Origin: UBA4738 sp002413305
Lineage (GTDB): Bacteria; Actinomycetota; UBA4738
Direction: 5' to 3'
Length of the DNA: 64,000 nucleotides
Assembly (NCBI GenBank): GCA_036847185.1
Contig: DAIUAM010000013.1
Span: 1 to 64,000, forward strand
Made by a program: the position numbers and the translations under genes. Shown here piece after piece: positions 53,159 through 62,387 of the stretch (positions within the stretch are counted from its first letter, which is position 1; the number at the start of each line of letters is the position of its first letter). The notes under the pieces are model-generated. The model worked only from the letters and a program-made list of their open reading frames with translations. It was not told where the DNA came from and ran no database searches.

Positions 53159-53995
53159 TCAGCGCTTCGAGCGGGCTCGAACCGGCGCGAACAGCCGGCG
53201 CTCGCAGAACTCCCGGTTGCGGACCAGGACCTCGTGGAGGGCCTCTTCGTCGGCCACCCACGGGCGGAGGTCCAACTCGATCGAGATGGCCCCGGCGAAC
53301 CCGTCGGCCGCGACGTCGTCCAGGAACCCCCCCAGCGGCAGCACGCCCTCCTGGTACACGGGCAGGTGCGAGTCCCACCCCTTGCCCGCGTTGTTCGAGA
53401 GGTGCACGTGCTGGATCTGGTCCCGGTACTGCGCGTACGTCTCCCGGATGTCGATGCCGGCCACGGCGGCGTGCGAGGTGTCGAGCACCAGGTATGGGAA
53501 GCGTTCGAGGTCCTCGAATCCCTGGGAGGCGTGGAACCGCACCCCGCCGCTCTCGCCGCGCAGCCGGATCGGGAACATGTTCTCCACCGCCACCGTCACG
53601 CCCGTCCGGGCGCTGAAGGCCGCCAGGTCCGATTCGACCCACCGCCGGAACCGGACCTGCCAGCGGTAGGGCGGATGGATGACCACCAGGGGCGCTCCGA
53701 CCTCCTCGGCCAGGTGCACGGCCCGGTAGATCTTGCCGGTCGGATCCGGCCCCCACACCCGACGGGTGACCAGCAGGAATGGGGCGTGGATGGCTTCGAC
53801 GCGCAGACCGAACTCCTCGGCCAGGGGCAGCATGAGGTGGGCCTCCTGCGTGGACGGGTCCTGGGTGACCATGACCTCGACCGCCTCGAAGCCGGCTTCG
53901 GCGATGTGCCGGAAGGCTTCCCGCAACGGCTGCCGGAACCACGGGGCAGTCGAGAAGAGGAGTCGGGCGCGCGGTTTGACCTGCTTGTCCTTCAT
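53159..53995 (-). CDS. Sugar phosphate isomerase/epimerase (xylose-isomerase-like TIM barrel)
   Basis: 278 residues of the AP-endonuclease-2/xylose-isomerase-like family. Metal-site residues are suggested by APLVVIHPPYRW, VTVAVENMFPIR (Glu), LVLDTSHAAVAG (Asp, His), IQHVHLSNNAGKG (His) and GAISIELDLRPW (Glu). The substrate could be a sugar or inositol derivative. ATG 53995 (MKDKQVKPRARLLFS) is preferred over longer frames that run into the divergent promoter. It is the first gene of a three-gene minus-strand run with the small membrane protein and the GNAT. Confidence 0.82.
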   Translation of the reverse strand: MKDKQVKPRARLLFSTAPWFRQPLREAFRHIAEAGFEAVEVMVTQDPSTQEAHLMLPLAEEFGLRVEAIHAPFLLVTRRVWGPDPTGKIYRAVHLAEEVGAPLVVIHPPYRWQVRFRRWVESDLAAFSARTGVTVAVENMFPIRLRGESGGVRFHASQGFEDLERFPYLVLDTSHAAVAGIDIRETYAQYRDQIQHVHLSNNAGKGWDSHLPVYQEGVLPLGGFLDDVAADGFAGAISIELDLRPWVADEEALHEVLVRNREFCERRLFAPVRARSKR

Positions 53996-54118
53996 GGGCG
54001 ACTCGATTGTAGGGGGCGGGCACGGTTCGGACCGAAACGCCATGTGAACGTCGTGTGAAGCCGGCGATCGCGGATGGTTGCCCGCCGGCCGCTCCCACGG
54101 GTGGGACGGGCCGCCGGG

Positions 54119-54124
54119 TAAGCT
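54119..54124 (+). promoter_or_regulatory. -10 box of a leaderless transcript
   Basis: TAAGCT ends seven bases before GTG 54132. No ribosome site is present. Confidence 0.4.
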
Positions 54125-54131
54125 TCGGAGC

Positions 54132-55124
54132 GTGTCCGAAAGCGACAACCTGCCCATCACCGACGGCCGGCCCGGCACCTACGAGGTTTGGTTCCTGACG
54201 TTCACCGACGCGGCGAGCGGACGTGCCTTCTGGGTCCGTTCGACGCTGCTCAATCCGGTGAAGGGACGCGGCCCGCAGGAGGCCGGCGTGTGGTTCGCCG
54301 CCTTCGACCGCTCCGACGCGAACGGGACCTTCGGCATCCACCGCACGACGTCCGGGGCCGAGGTCGACCCGCTGACCTTCCGGGTCCGGATCGGGGACGT
54401 GGAGATGGGCTCCGGGTACGCGCGCGGTTCGCTGGCCGGCGGGGGCCACTCGGTGGCGTGGGACCTCGAGTTCCCGACCGGGGAGCCCACCAACCGGCTG
54501 CTGCCGGACCTGCTGTACCGGGGGAGCCTCGCGCCGACGAAGCCCTATTCGCCGAACCCGTCTACACGCGTCTCCGGCACGGTCACGCTCGACGGCCGCG
54601 AGCTCAGGGTCGAGGGCGCGGCCGCCCAGCAGGGCCACTTGGCCGGTGGCCGGCATGCCGAACGATGGGCGTGGGCGAACTGCTCGGACTTCGAGGGGGA
54701 GGAGGCCGTCGTCCAGGCCCTGACCGCCCAGGGCCGGCGCGGGCCGCTCACCACGCCGTACACCACGTTCGTGAGCGTGCTGTGGCAGGGGCGGTGGGTC
54801 CGGCTGTCGAAGGTGAGCGGGAAGCGCGACTTCGGCCTGGGCACCTGGCGGATCGACCTGGCGAACCGGCGTCACCGGTTGACCGGTCGGATCGAAGCTC
54901 CCGTGGCGGCCATGATCCGGGCCCGCTATCAGGACCCCGACGGTGTGCCCCGGTTCTGCCACAACAGCGAGATCGCTTCGGCCCGCCTGGCGCTGTTCGA
55001 GCGGAAGGCCGGCGGGTTCGAGGAGATCGCCCTGCTGGAGTCGCGCGGGACCACGCACGCCGAATGGGCCGGCCGGACGCCCGCCACAGCGGTCGAGCAC
55101 GAGTTCGCGGAGGTCGGCGCGTGA
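54132..55124 (+). CDS. Conserved hypothetical, lipocalin/AttH-like beta protein
   Basis: 330 residues, rich in beta-strand, with no signal peptide. PGTYEVWFLTFTDAASGRAF at the start, AWDLEFPTGEPTNRLLPDLL in the middle and RHAERWAWANCSDFEGE at about 178-194 recall the AttH/CrtC/tocopherol-cyclase-like double lipocalin fold. I cannot assign an activity. It precedes the acyl-CoA ligase gene by 10 bases, so it may act on a lipid or isoprenoid-related pathway. It starts at GTG 54132. Confidence 0.6.
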   Translation: MSESDNLPITDGRPGTYEVWFLTFTDAASGRAFWVRSTLLNPVKGRGPQEAGVWFAAFDRSDANGTFGIHRTTSGAEVDPLTFRVRIGDVEMGSGYARGSLAGGGHSVAWDLEFPTGEPTNRLLPDLLYRGSLAPTKPYSPNPSTRVSGTVTLDGRELRVEGAAAQQGHLAGGRHAERWAWANCSDFEGEEAVVQALTAQGRRGPLTTPYTTFVSVLWQGRWVRLSKVSGKRDFGLGTWRIDLANRRHRLTGRIEAPVAAMIRARYQDPDGVPRFCHNSEIASARLALFERKAGGFEEIALLESRGTTHAEWAGRTPATAVEHEFAEVGA

Positions 55125-55134
55125 AGGCACCCGC

Positions 55135-56808
55135 ATGACCGCCCTGGAGTTCCGCGGCCCGTCGAACGTCGCCGACCTGGTCCGCGACGCCGCCACGGAC
55201 CACCCCGCCAAGACCGCCCTGGTCTTCCAGGGCAAGGCCACGACGTACGCCGAACTGGACGACCGGGTCGACCTCACCGCCGCTGCCCTGGCCGGCCTCG
55301 GGGTCCGCAAGGGCGACCGCGTGGCGCTCCTGATCGGCAACGTGCCGGAGTTCGTCACCGGCCTGTACGGAGGGCTCCGGGCCGGAGCCGTGGTCTGCCC
55401 GCTGAACATCCTGCTCACCGGCGAAGAGCTCGGCTACATCCTGGCCGACGCGGGGGCGAAGGTGGCCATCACGGAGCTCGGTTCGCTGCAGTCCCTCCTG
55501 GACGCCCGGGGCCGCCTCCCCGACCTCGAGACGATCGTGGTGATCGGGGGGCCACCCGCGCCGCCCGGAACCGTCTCGCTGGAGGAGGCCGTCCAGTCGG
55601 AGGCCGAACCTCCGCAGGTCTCCACCGGCCCGGAGGACGTCGCGGTGATCGCCTACACGGCGGGGACCACCGCGGAGCCGAAGGGCGCCGTCCTCAGCCA
55701 CCGGAACCTCCTGGCGAACCTGGACCAGATGGACTCGGTCCCGGACCTGGCCATGGTGCCCGACGACGTGATCTTGCTGGTCCTGCCGATGTTCCATATC
55801 TACGCGCTGAACGTGCTCCTCGGCCTGACGGTGAAGAACGCGGCCACCGCCGTCCTGCTCGAACGGTTCGACCCGTTGGAGTCGCTCCGGCTGGTGGAGC
55901 GCCAGGGCGTGAGCGTGTTGTTCGGCGCGCCGCCGATGTTCTCCGGATGGCTGTCGCTGGCCGAAAGCGGCTCGGAGATGCCCGACCTGTCGACCGTGCG
56001 CCTGGCCGTGTCGGGCGCCTCTGCGCTGGACGGGCACGTCCTGGAGGCGTTCCGGGATCGGTTCGGCATCACGATCTGGGAGGGGTACGGGCTGACGGAG
56101 GCCGCGCCCGCCGTGACCACCAACGCGATCGGCCCGGTGGCCAAGCCCGGCTCGATCGGCCTGCCGATCCCGGGCGTGGAGGTCCGCCTGGTCGATGAGA
56201 CCGGCGAGGACGTCGAAGAGGACGATCCCGGCGAGGTGTGGGTGCGCGGCGACAACGTCTTCTCCGGCTACTGGAACCGGCCGGAGGAGACCTCGCGGGT
56301 CCTGGAGGGGGGCTGGCTGAAGACCGGCGACATCGCCTATCGCGACGAGGACGGTTACCTGTTCATCGTCGACCGCAAGAAGGACCTGATCATCGTGTCG
56401 GGCTTCAACGTGTTCCCGAAAGAGGTCGAGGACGCCATCGAGCGGCACCCCCGCGTAGCGGAGGCCGCGGTCGTCGGCGTGCCCGACGAGCGGACGGGGG
56501 AGGCCGTGCAGGCCTGGGTGGTGCCGGTGGAGGGCGCCTCGCTGACCCAGGACGACGTGCTCGAGCACCTCCGGCCGTACCTGGCCCGGTTCAAGTGGCC
56601 CCGAGACGTCCATATCGTCGAGGAGCTCCCGCACCACGTGACCGGAAAGGTGCTTCGCCGGATGCTCCGTGGTGAGGAGCCGGAGTCGCCGGCCGGCGGT
56701 GCGGTGGAGCCTTCGCCCGACAGTACTGCTCACGATGAGCCATCATCTGAGCCGGAGGATCGAGAAGAGCCGCCGGACGGCGTGGAACCCCCGCCCGAGG
56801 TCAGTTGA
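55135..56808 (+). CDS. Long-chain-fatty-acid–CoA ligase-like AMP-binding enzyme
   Basis: 557 residues of the ANL superfamily. The ATP motif is VIAYTAGTTAEPKGAVLSHR at about 172-191, with Ala in place of the usual first Ser of the SGTTG core. IWEGYGLTEAAPAV, KTGDIAYRDEDGYLFIVDRKKD and the catalytic Lys in HHVTGKVLRRML are all present. Residues after about 515 are a Pro/Glu/Ser-rich acidic tail that is not part of the fold. ATG 55135. Fatty or aromatic acid activation to CoA is likely; the chain length is unknown. Confidence 0.88.
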   Translation: MTALEFRGPSNVADLVRDAATDHPAKTALVFQGKATTYAELDDRVDLTAAALAGLGVRKGDRVALLIGNVPEFVTGLYGGLRAGAVVCPLNILLTGEELGYILADAGAKVAITELGSLQSLLDARGRLPDLETIVVIGGPPAPPGTVSLEEAVQSEAEPPQVSTGPEDVAVIAYTAGTTAEPKGAVLSHRNLLANLDQMDSVPDLAMVPDDVILLVLPMFHIYALNVLLGLTVKNAATAVLLERFDPLESLRLVERQGVSVLFGAPPMFSGWLSLAESGSEMPDLSTVRLAVSGASALDGHVLEAFRDRFGITIWEGYGLTEAAPAVTTNAIGPVAKPGSIGLPIPGVEVRLVDETGEDVEEDDPGEVWVRGDNVFSGYWNRPEETSRVLEGGWLKTGDIAYRDEDGYLFIVDRKKDLIIVSGFNVFPKEVEDAIERHPRVAEAAVVGVPDERTGEAVQAWVVPVEGASLTQDDVLEHLRPYLARFKWPRDVHIVEELPHHVTGKVLRRMLRGEEPESPAGGAVEPSPDSTAHDEPSSEPEDREEPPDGVEPPPEVS

Positions 56809-56809
56809 C

Positions 56810-57550
56810 GTGCTCGCCGCGGGGCACGGGTTCGGCCTCGCGCTGTTCCCGCTCGGTGCCGCGCTGGTCGCCGGCGTGTTCGCCGCGATGCTCACGCAGC
56901 GGTTCGCCGCCCGCCGTCACCCCCACGAGGGAGTGTGGGCGATCGCGCTCTGGATGTACGCGGTGGCCGCGTTCGCCATGTTCCTCGGCGTCGTCCACGG
57001 CTGGACCGCCGGCGACTTCCGCGCGTACTGGCTGTTCGGCGCCGTGCTGAACGTCCCCTTCCTGTTCGCCGGCGAGGTCTACCTGCTGGCCCGGAACAAC
57101 CGCCTCTGGCCGGGCGTGTTCGTCCTGGCCTTGGTCGGGCTGGCGGTGTACGCCGGCGTCGAGGTCTTCCGGGCGCCGATCCATCCGGCGGAGCTCCGGC
57201 AGTCGCTCCCGCTGGGCCGCAAGGTGTTCGGCAAGGACGGCCTGCCGAACCTCCTGGCTCAGCTCTACTCGATCCCCGCGTACTTCCTGCTGCTGTTCGG
57301 CTTGGTGTGGTCGGCCTGGGGGATGAAGGGGAAGCCCCAGCTCAAGGATCGGACGTTGGGGACCTTCGGCATCGCCATCGGGGCGACGATCGTGGCGATC
57401 GGCTCGGGGATCGGCGCCGCTTTCCACATCGTCCCGCTGTTCTCGGTCGCTTTGGCCGCCGGCATCCTGGTGATGTTCCTGGGGTTCCTTCGCGCCAGCC
57501 GCCCACACGCGCCCCGGCCGCAAGCTTCGCCCGCGCCGGCGAGATCGTAA
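56810..57550 (+). CDS. Seven-helix membrane protein
   Basis: 246 residues from GTG 56810, one base after the ligase stop. About seven membrane helices are spread over residues 5-225 (GFGLALFPLGAALVAGVF, GVWAIALWMYAVAAFAMFLG, IAIGATIVAIGSGIGAAF), with a cytosolic-type loop HPAELRQSLPLGRKVFGKDG. I do not recognise a family. A longer frame begins at 56669 inside the ligase and is not favoured. The 209 bases behind it hold no gene I can support. Confidence 0.65.
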   Translation: MLAAGHGFGLALFPLGAALVAGVFAAMLTQRFAARRHPHEGVWAIALWMYAVAAFAMFLGVVHGWTAGDFRAYWLFGAVLNVPFLFAGEVYLLARNNRLWPGVFVLALVGLAVYAGVEVFRAPIHPAELRQSLPLGRKVFGKDGLPNLLAQLYSIPAYFLLLFGLVWSAWGMKGKPQLKDRTLGTFGIAIGATIVAIGSGIGAAFHIVPLFSVALAAGILVMFLGFLRASRPHAPRPQASPAPARS

Positions 57551-57759
57551 AGAGCATCACCGATCTGCCTAGTCATTCCGGGCCATGTTCGGCATGGCGT
57601 TGATCCGATCGTGACCCCTTCGCGAACGCTCGGGTGATTCACAGGAAGTCGCGAGAGCCCGAGGAGGTGAGGAGCGCTTCACCCGTGCGGCCGGGGGATG
57701 GCACGGGAAGGCCCGCAACGTCTGCCCGCATCTGGTAGTTCGAAAGGGGGTGTTCCGCC

Positions 57760-59205
57760 TTGCCATTCCTTGGCAAGCGATTCCGCCAGACGGCAGTGGC
57801 CGCGGCAGCGACCGTGGCACTGGCGTCCGGCCTGCTCGCCGGCTTGGCGCCGGCCGCAAGCCACGCGTCGAGCCACCGCGAAGCGCCGCTCGTCGCCGCG
57901 GATCCGCAGGTGGACGGCACCGACTTGTACGCGTTCGTCAGCCCGGACAAGCCGGGCACGGTGTCGATCATCAGCAACTGGATCCCGTTCGAGAACCCGG
58001 CCGGAGGACCGAACTTCTACTCGTTCGCGCCGGGCGTCAACTACGACATCAACATCGACAACAATGGTGACGCGAAACCGGATCTCATCTACCGGTGGGT
58101 CTTCACCAACCACTACCGCAACACCGACACGTTCCTGTACAACACGGGCGTCGTCAACCACCTGACCGACTCGACGTTGAACTTCTACCAGACGTACGAC
58201 CTGTACCGGATCGCGCCGAACAGCACGCAGACACTGCTGTCGGACGCGATGGTCACCCCGTCCGACGTGGGGGACGCGTCCATGCCGAACTACGCCACCC
58301 TGTCGCAGGAAGCGATCCATGTGGGTCCCTGCCTCTCCTGCCGGTTCTGGGCGGGGCAGGCCGATGACCCGTTCTTCCTCGACCTCCGGGTGTTCGACCT
58401 CCTGTACGGGGCGAACTTCGGCGAGGCGGGTCACGACACGCTGGCTGGGTACAACGTCAACTCCTTCGCCATGCAGGTTCCCAAGAAGGACCTGACGTTC
58501 CGCGGAGACGGCTCGGGCATCGTCGGGATCTGGACGACGGCCGAGCGTCAGAGCATCAGGGTCCAGGCAACCGACGGTAGCCAGTCGTTCAGCGGCAGCT
58601 ACGTTCAGGTCTCGCGCCTGGGCAACCCGCTCGTGAACGAGGTCGTCGTGCCGGTGGGGTTGAAGGACCGCTTCAACGCCTCCCAGCCGGTGGACGACGC
58701 GCAGTTCGGACCGAAGGTCGCCACGTTCGGGCAGGACCCGAACGACCTTCCCGCCGTCATCAATGCCGTCTACGACATCCCGATCCCGGACTGCGACGGC
58801 AATCCGAACAATGGCATCGACCGCACCTGCGACCTGGTCCCGGTGTTCCTGACCGGGCTCTCCGGCCTCAACCAGCCGCCGAGCGTCCAGCCGTCGGAGG
58901 AACTCCGCCTCAACACGAACATCCCGCCGTGCCGCACCAACTGCTCCACGCTCGGCGCGGTGGCCGGTGACGTAGCCGGCTTCCCGAACGGCCGCCGGCT
59001 GTCGGACGACATCATCGATGTCGCCCTGCGGGTCGTGGAGGGTTGCCTGATCGCCGGCGGCAGTTGCACGACGGGCACGGTCGGCACCCTCGGTGACGGC
59101 GTCAACCAGAACGATGTGTCGTTCCTCCCCGCGTTCCCGTACCTCGCGCTGCCGCATTCGGGGTCCAGCACGACCCTGACTGCGCGCTCGGTCCGCCGGG
59201 TCTAG
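57760..59205 (+). CDS. Secreted DUF4331-family protein
   Basis: 481 residues. A signal peptide (about 1-36, FRQTAVAAAATVALASGLLA ending at SHAS) is followed by the DUF4331 signature SSHREAPLVAADPQVDGTDL. Repeated YDxxxD-like and NNGDAKPDLIYRW motifs suggest a beta-propeller-like secreted protein. Six Cys in the C-terminal third (CDGN, TCDL, CRTNCSTL, GSCTTG) may form disulphides. The function is unknown. It starts at TTG 57760 after AAAGGGGG. It heads a unit with a TPR protein and a NicO-type transporter. Confidence 0.82.
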   Translation: MPFLGKRFRQTAVAAAATVALASGLLAGLAPAASHASSHREAPLVAADPQVDGTDLYAFVSPDKPGTVSIISNWIPFENPAGGPNFYSFAPGVNYDINIDNNGDAKPDLIYRWVFTNHYRNTDTFLYNTGVVNHLTDSTLNFYQTYDLYRIAPNSTQTLLSDAMVTPSDVGDASMPNYATLSQEAIHVGPCLSCRFWAGQADDPFFLDLRVFDLLYGANFGEAGHDTLAGYNVNSFAMQVPKKDLTFRGDGSGIVGIWTTAERQSIRVQATDGSQSFSGSYVQVSRLGNPLVNEVVVPVGLKDRFNASQPVDDAQFGPKVATFGQDPNDLPAVINAVYDIPIPDCDGNPNNGIDRTCDLVPVFLTGLSGLNQPPSVQPSEELRLNTNIPPCRTNCSTLGAVAGDVAGFPNGRRLSDDIIDVALRVVEGCLIAGGSCTTGTVGTLGDGVNQNDVSFLPAFPYLALPHSGSSTTLTARSVRRV

Positions 59206-59287
59206 GACGACAGGAGAGCACGCACACATGGACATCGGAGGGGTCCGGCCCGGCGCCGGGCCCCTCCCTGCCCACCGAGGAGGCGGC

Positions 59288-60655
59288 GTGTCGAAGCGGG
59301 CGATGAGAGTGGTGCTGGTGGCGGTCCTGGCTGCGGCGATGTTCGTCGCCGGCGGGATCGGCCTGTTCAAGGCGGTGGGGACGGGGGAAGGGAACCCGCC
59401 GAGCGGTTCCGCTCAAGCTGCATCGGACCAGGCCGCCCGGGCTGCCGCCGCGGCCGCCCAGCCGCTGTTGCCGGGCGCCCCACTCGCCCAGCAGATCCAG
59501 AGCCTGCAGCTCCGGCTGAAGGCCTTCCCGAAGGATTGGAGATCGTGGGCCGACCTCGGCCTGGCCTACGTCCAGCAAGCCCGCGTGACGGCCGATCCGT
59601 CGTTCTACCCGAAGGCCGACGGCGCGCTTCGGAGGTCGCTGGCCCTCCAGCCGGCGGGGAACCTCGACGCGGCCACGGGCATGGCGGCGCTGACCGCCGC
59701 CCGCCACGACTTCGCCGGCGCGCTCATCTGGGGGCGGACGGGCGAGGCGATCGGTCCCGAGAACGCGAACATCCACGCGATCACGGGCGACGCGCTGGTG
59801 GAGCTGGGCCGGTATCCGGAGGCGTTCGCCGAGTTCCAGAAGGCGGTCGACCTGAAGCCGGATCTGGCCACGTACTCTCGTGGGTCCTACGCGCTGGAGC
59901 TCCAGGGGAGCGTGGAGAATGCGCAGCGGGCCATGGAGCTGGCGCTCTCCGCGGCCGCCTCGCCCGCGGACCAGGCCTGGACGAACAACCAGCTTGGCGA
60001 GCTCGCCTTCAACCGGGGGGATTTGGGCGCAGCCCGGCGCTCCTACGAGCTGGCCACGCGGTCCGACGCGACGTTCGTCCCGCCGCACGCCGGGCTGGCC
60101 AAGGTGGAGGCGGCCGGGGGGAAGCTCGACGACGCCATCCGCGACTATTCCTCGGTGGTGGAGCGCTTTCCGCTCCCCGAATACGTGATCGCGCTGCACG
60201 ACCTCTACCAGGTCGACGGGCAGACGTCCCTGGCCGCCCGCGAGTACGGATTGCTCCGGGTCGAAGAGCAGCTCTTCCGGTCCAACGGCGTGAACATGGA
60301 CCTCGAGATTGCCCAATACGACGCGGACCATGGGGTCGACCTGGCGGCCGGTCTTGCCACGGCACACGCCGAATGGGCCCGCCGGCAGGCCATCAATGTG
60401 GCCGATGCGCTGGCCTGGGAGCTGTACGCGAATGGCCGAGCCGCCGAGGCGCTGCCCTACGCGAACCGTGCCCTGGCCCTCGGGACCCGCAATGCGCTGT
60501 TCTTCTTCCACCGCGGGATGATCGAGAAGGCGCTGGGAGAGGCGCCCGCCGCGCAAGTGGATCTGCGGACCGCTCTATCCATCAACCCCGCCTTCTCGAC
60601 CCTGTGGTCGAAGACGGCAGCCGACACGCTGGCCGTCTTGGGAGCGCAGTCGTGA
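59288..60655 (+). CDS. Membrane-anchored TPR protein
   Basis: 455 residues from GTG 59288 (GAGGAGG five bases upstream). An N-terminal anchor (about 7-28, VVLVAVLAAAMFVAGGIGLF) and an Ala-rich linker precede 8-9 TPR-like helix pairs (WADLGLAYVQQARV, VELGRYPEAFAEFQKAVDLKP, ALPYANRALALGTRNALFFF). An upstream ATG at 59228 would add 20 residues encoded by a GC-rich hairpin and is less likely. It overlaps the transporter gene by GTGA. It is probably a scaffold for the exported DUF4331 and NicO proteins. Confidence 0.78.
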   Translation: MSKRAMRVVLVAVLAAAMFVAGGIGLFKAVGTGEGNPPSGSAQAASDQAARAAAAAAQPLLPGAPLAQQIQSLQLRLKAFPKDWRSWADLGLAYVQQARVTADPSFYPKADGALRRSLALQPAGNLDAATGMAALTAARHDFAGALIWGRTGEAIGPENANIHAITGDALVELGRYPEAFAEFQKAVDLKPDLATYSRGSYALELQGSVENAQRAMELALSAAASPADQAWTNNQLGELAFNRGDLGAARRSYELATRSDATFVPPHAGLAKVEAAGGKLDDAIRDYSSVVERFPLPEYVIALHDLYQVDGQTSLAAREYGLLRVEEQLFRSNGVNMDLEIAQYDADHGVDLAAGLATAHAEWARRQAINVADALAWELYANGRAAEALPYANRALALGTRNALFFFHRGMIEKALGEAPAAQVDLRTALSINPAFSTLWSKTAADTLAVLGAQS

Positions 60656-62181
60656 AGCGGCTGGCTGCGGTGTTCGGGCTGGCGATCGGACTCTTCGCCG
60701 GAGCGGCGTTCCTGGCAGCCGGGCCGGCATCGGCCCACCCGCTGGGCAACTTCACGGTGAACCGCTACAGCGGCCTGGATCTGGCGCCCGGCCGGGTCAC
60801 GGTCACGTATGTGCTCGACATGGCCGAGATCCCCACGTATCAGGCGATGCCGGCCATCGACACGAACGGCGACGGGACGGCTTCCCCGGCCGAGCGCGCC
60901 GCGTGGGCGAACCGCGAAGCGCCCGCGATCCTGTCGAACCTGCGCCTGGCGGTCGGCGATCGGCCGGTCGCGCTTCGAACCGTCTCCGCCACCATGGTCT
61001 TCCGGGCCGGCCAGGCCGGCCTGCCGATCCTGCGGCTCAACACCACCTTCGCCGGGCCCCTCGGGTTCTCCGCGGGTTCGGTCTCCTACCGGGACGGCAA
61101 CTTCGCCGATCGGATCGGGTGGAAGGAGATCACCGCGCGATCGGAGACGGGGATCTCGCTGAGCGCGCTGAGCGTTCCGTCGGTGAGCGTGAGCCATGCG
61201 CTGCTGGCCTACCCGAAGGACCTGCTCTCGAGCCCGCTCGACGTCACCGGGACCAGCTTCGCGTTCGAGCCGGGCTCGGGGACCGGGCCGGCGGCCGGAG
61301 GTGGTCACAGTTCCGGCGCCAGGTCAACCGTTTCCGGGGCGCCCATCTCGAGCGGTGGGTCGTTCGCGAAGCTGGTGGATTGGCGGTTGACCCCGCTGAT
61401 CCTGCTCGGGTCGCTGCTGCTGGCGGTCGGGTTCGGCGCCGTGCACGCTCTGGGGCCGGGGCACGGCAAGACGATCACCGCGGCGTACCTGGTGGGCGCG
61501 GGGGCGAAGAAGCGCCAGGCCATGGTGGTCGGCCTGGCGGTGTCGCTCATGCATACGGGCTCGGTGCTCGCACTGGGGCTGGTCTTCCTGGTGCTGGCCA
61601 AGTCGTTCCCGCCGGAGCGGATCTATCCGTGGCTGGAGTTGGTAACCGGCCTCGTGGCGCTGGGGCTGGGGACGGGGCTGCTCGTAGTGCGGGTGCGGGC
61701 CCGGCGCCGGGGCCTCGACCCGTGGCATCCGCACACGCATCCGTGGGACCGGCCGGCCATCGCGGGCGGCGCGGTCGACGTCCTGCCCGACGTGGGGACA
61801 GCGCACGCGCATCCGCACGTCGAACACGAGCACGAGGGGCCCCACGGGCACGGGTCGAGTTCGACGCCGCCGGTCTCCGCGCCCCGCCTGCTGGCGCTGG
61901 CCGTGGCGGGGGGCATCCTGCCCTCTCCGACCGCGTTCGTCGTGCTTCTTGGGGCCGTGCGCGCCCACCGGATCGGCTACGGGCTGTCGCTCATCCTGGC
62001 GTTCAGCGTGGGCCTGGCGACGGCGCTGGTGTTCGTCGGACTGTTCGCGCTTCGGGCCCGGACGGCCATCTCCCGCCGCCTGAAGACGAGGTGGCTGGGC
62101 CTGCTTCCCATCGGCTCAGCGGCCCTGATCCTGGGGTTCGGCCTGTTCTTCTTCACCCGAGGGCTGTACCGGGTGGCCTGA
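60652..62181 (+). CDS. NicO/RcnA-type nickel-cobalt transporter with N-terminal exported domain
   Basis: 509 residues. A signal peptide (1-28) ends before HPLGNFTVNRYS, typical of this group. About 30-220 are an exported beta domain with an EF-hand-like calcium loop, DTNGDGTASPAE (70-81). The C-terminal half is a six-helix NicO transporter with GAVHALGPGHGKTITAAYL (metal-binding His), SLMHTGSVLALG and GGILPSPTAFVVLLGA. A His-rich cytosolic loop (HPHTHPWD and HAHPHVEHEHEGPHGHG, about 360-402) fits Ni/Co binding. The direction of transport is not certain. GTG 60652 overlaps the TPR gene. Confidence 0.87.
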   Translation: MKRLAAVFGLAIGLFAGAAFLAAGPASAHPLGNFTVNRYSGLDLAPGRVTVTYVLDMAEIPTYQAMPAIDTNGDGTASPAERAAWANREAPAILSNLRLAVGDRPVALRTVSATMVFRAGQAGLPILRLNTTFAGPLGFSAGSVSYRDGNFADRIGWKEITARSETGISLSALSVPSVSVSHALLAYPKDLLSSPLDVTGTSFAFEPGSGTGPAAGGGHSSGARSTVSGAPISSGGSFAKLVDWRLTPLILLGSLLLAVGFGAVHALGPGHGKTITAAYLVGAGAKKRQAMVVGLAVSLMHTGSVLALGLVFLVLAKSFPPERIYPWLELVTGLVALGLGTGLLVVRVRARRRGLDPWHPHTHPWDRPAIAGGAVDVLPDVGTAHAHPHVEHEHEGPHGHGSSSTPPVSAPRLLALAVAGGILPSPTAFVVLLGAVRAHRIGYGLSLILAFSVGLATALVFVGLFALRARTAISRRLKTRWLGLLPIGSAALILGFGLFFFTRGLYRVA

Positions 62182-62221
62182 ACGAGGCCGAACCGACGGA
62201 TGAGGCCGGGCCCCACATAGC

Positions 62222-62250
62222 GAGGAGGCCGCAGGGGATGCGGCCTCCTC
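62222..62250. terminator. Strong hairpin after the DUF4331–TPR–NicO unit
   Basis: GAGGAGGCCGCA and TGCGGCCTCCTC make a perfect 12-base stem around GGGGA, 40 bases after the transporter stop. No T-run follows, as is usual in high-GC actinobacteria. Confidence 0.7.
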
Positions 62251-62387
62251 AGATTCGCGCCCAGCCGGTTGCACCGGTGGGCGCTCGTCCGGCCTTGCAG
62301 AGAAGGGGGATGCTTCTCACTTCCTGTTCGACGGGCGTTCCGGGATGGTTCATGCGAGGGCGGACTTTTTTCGGGCCGAACCGGCGG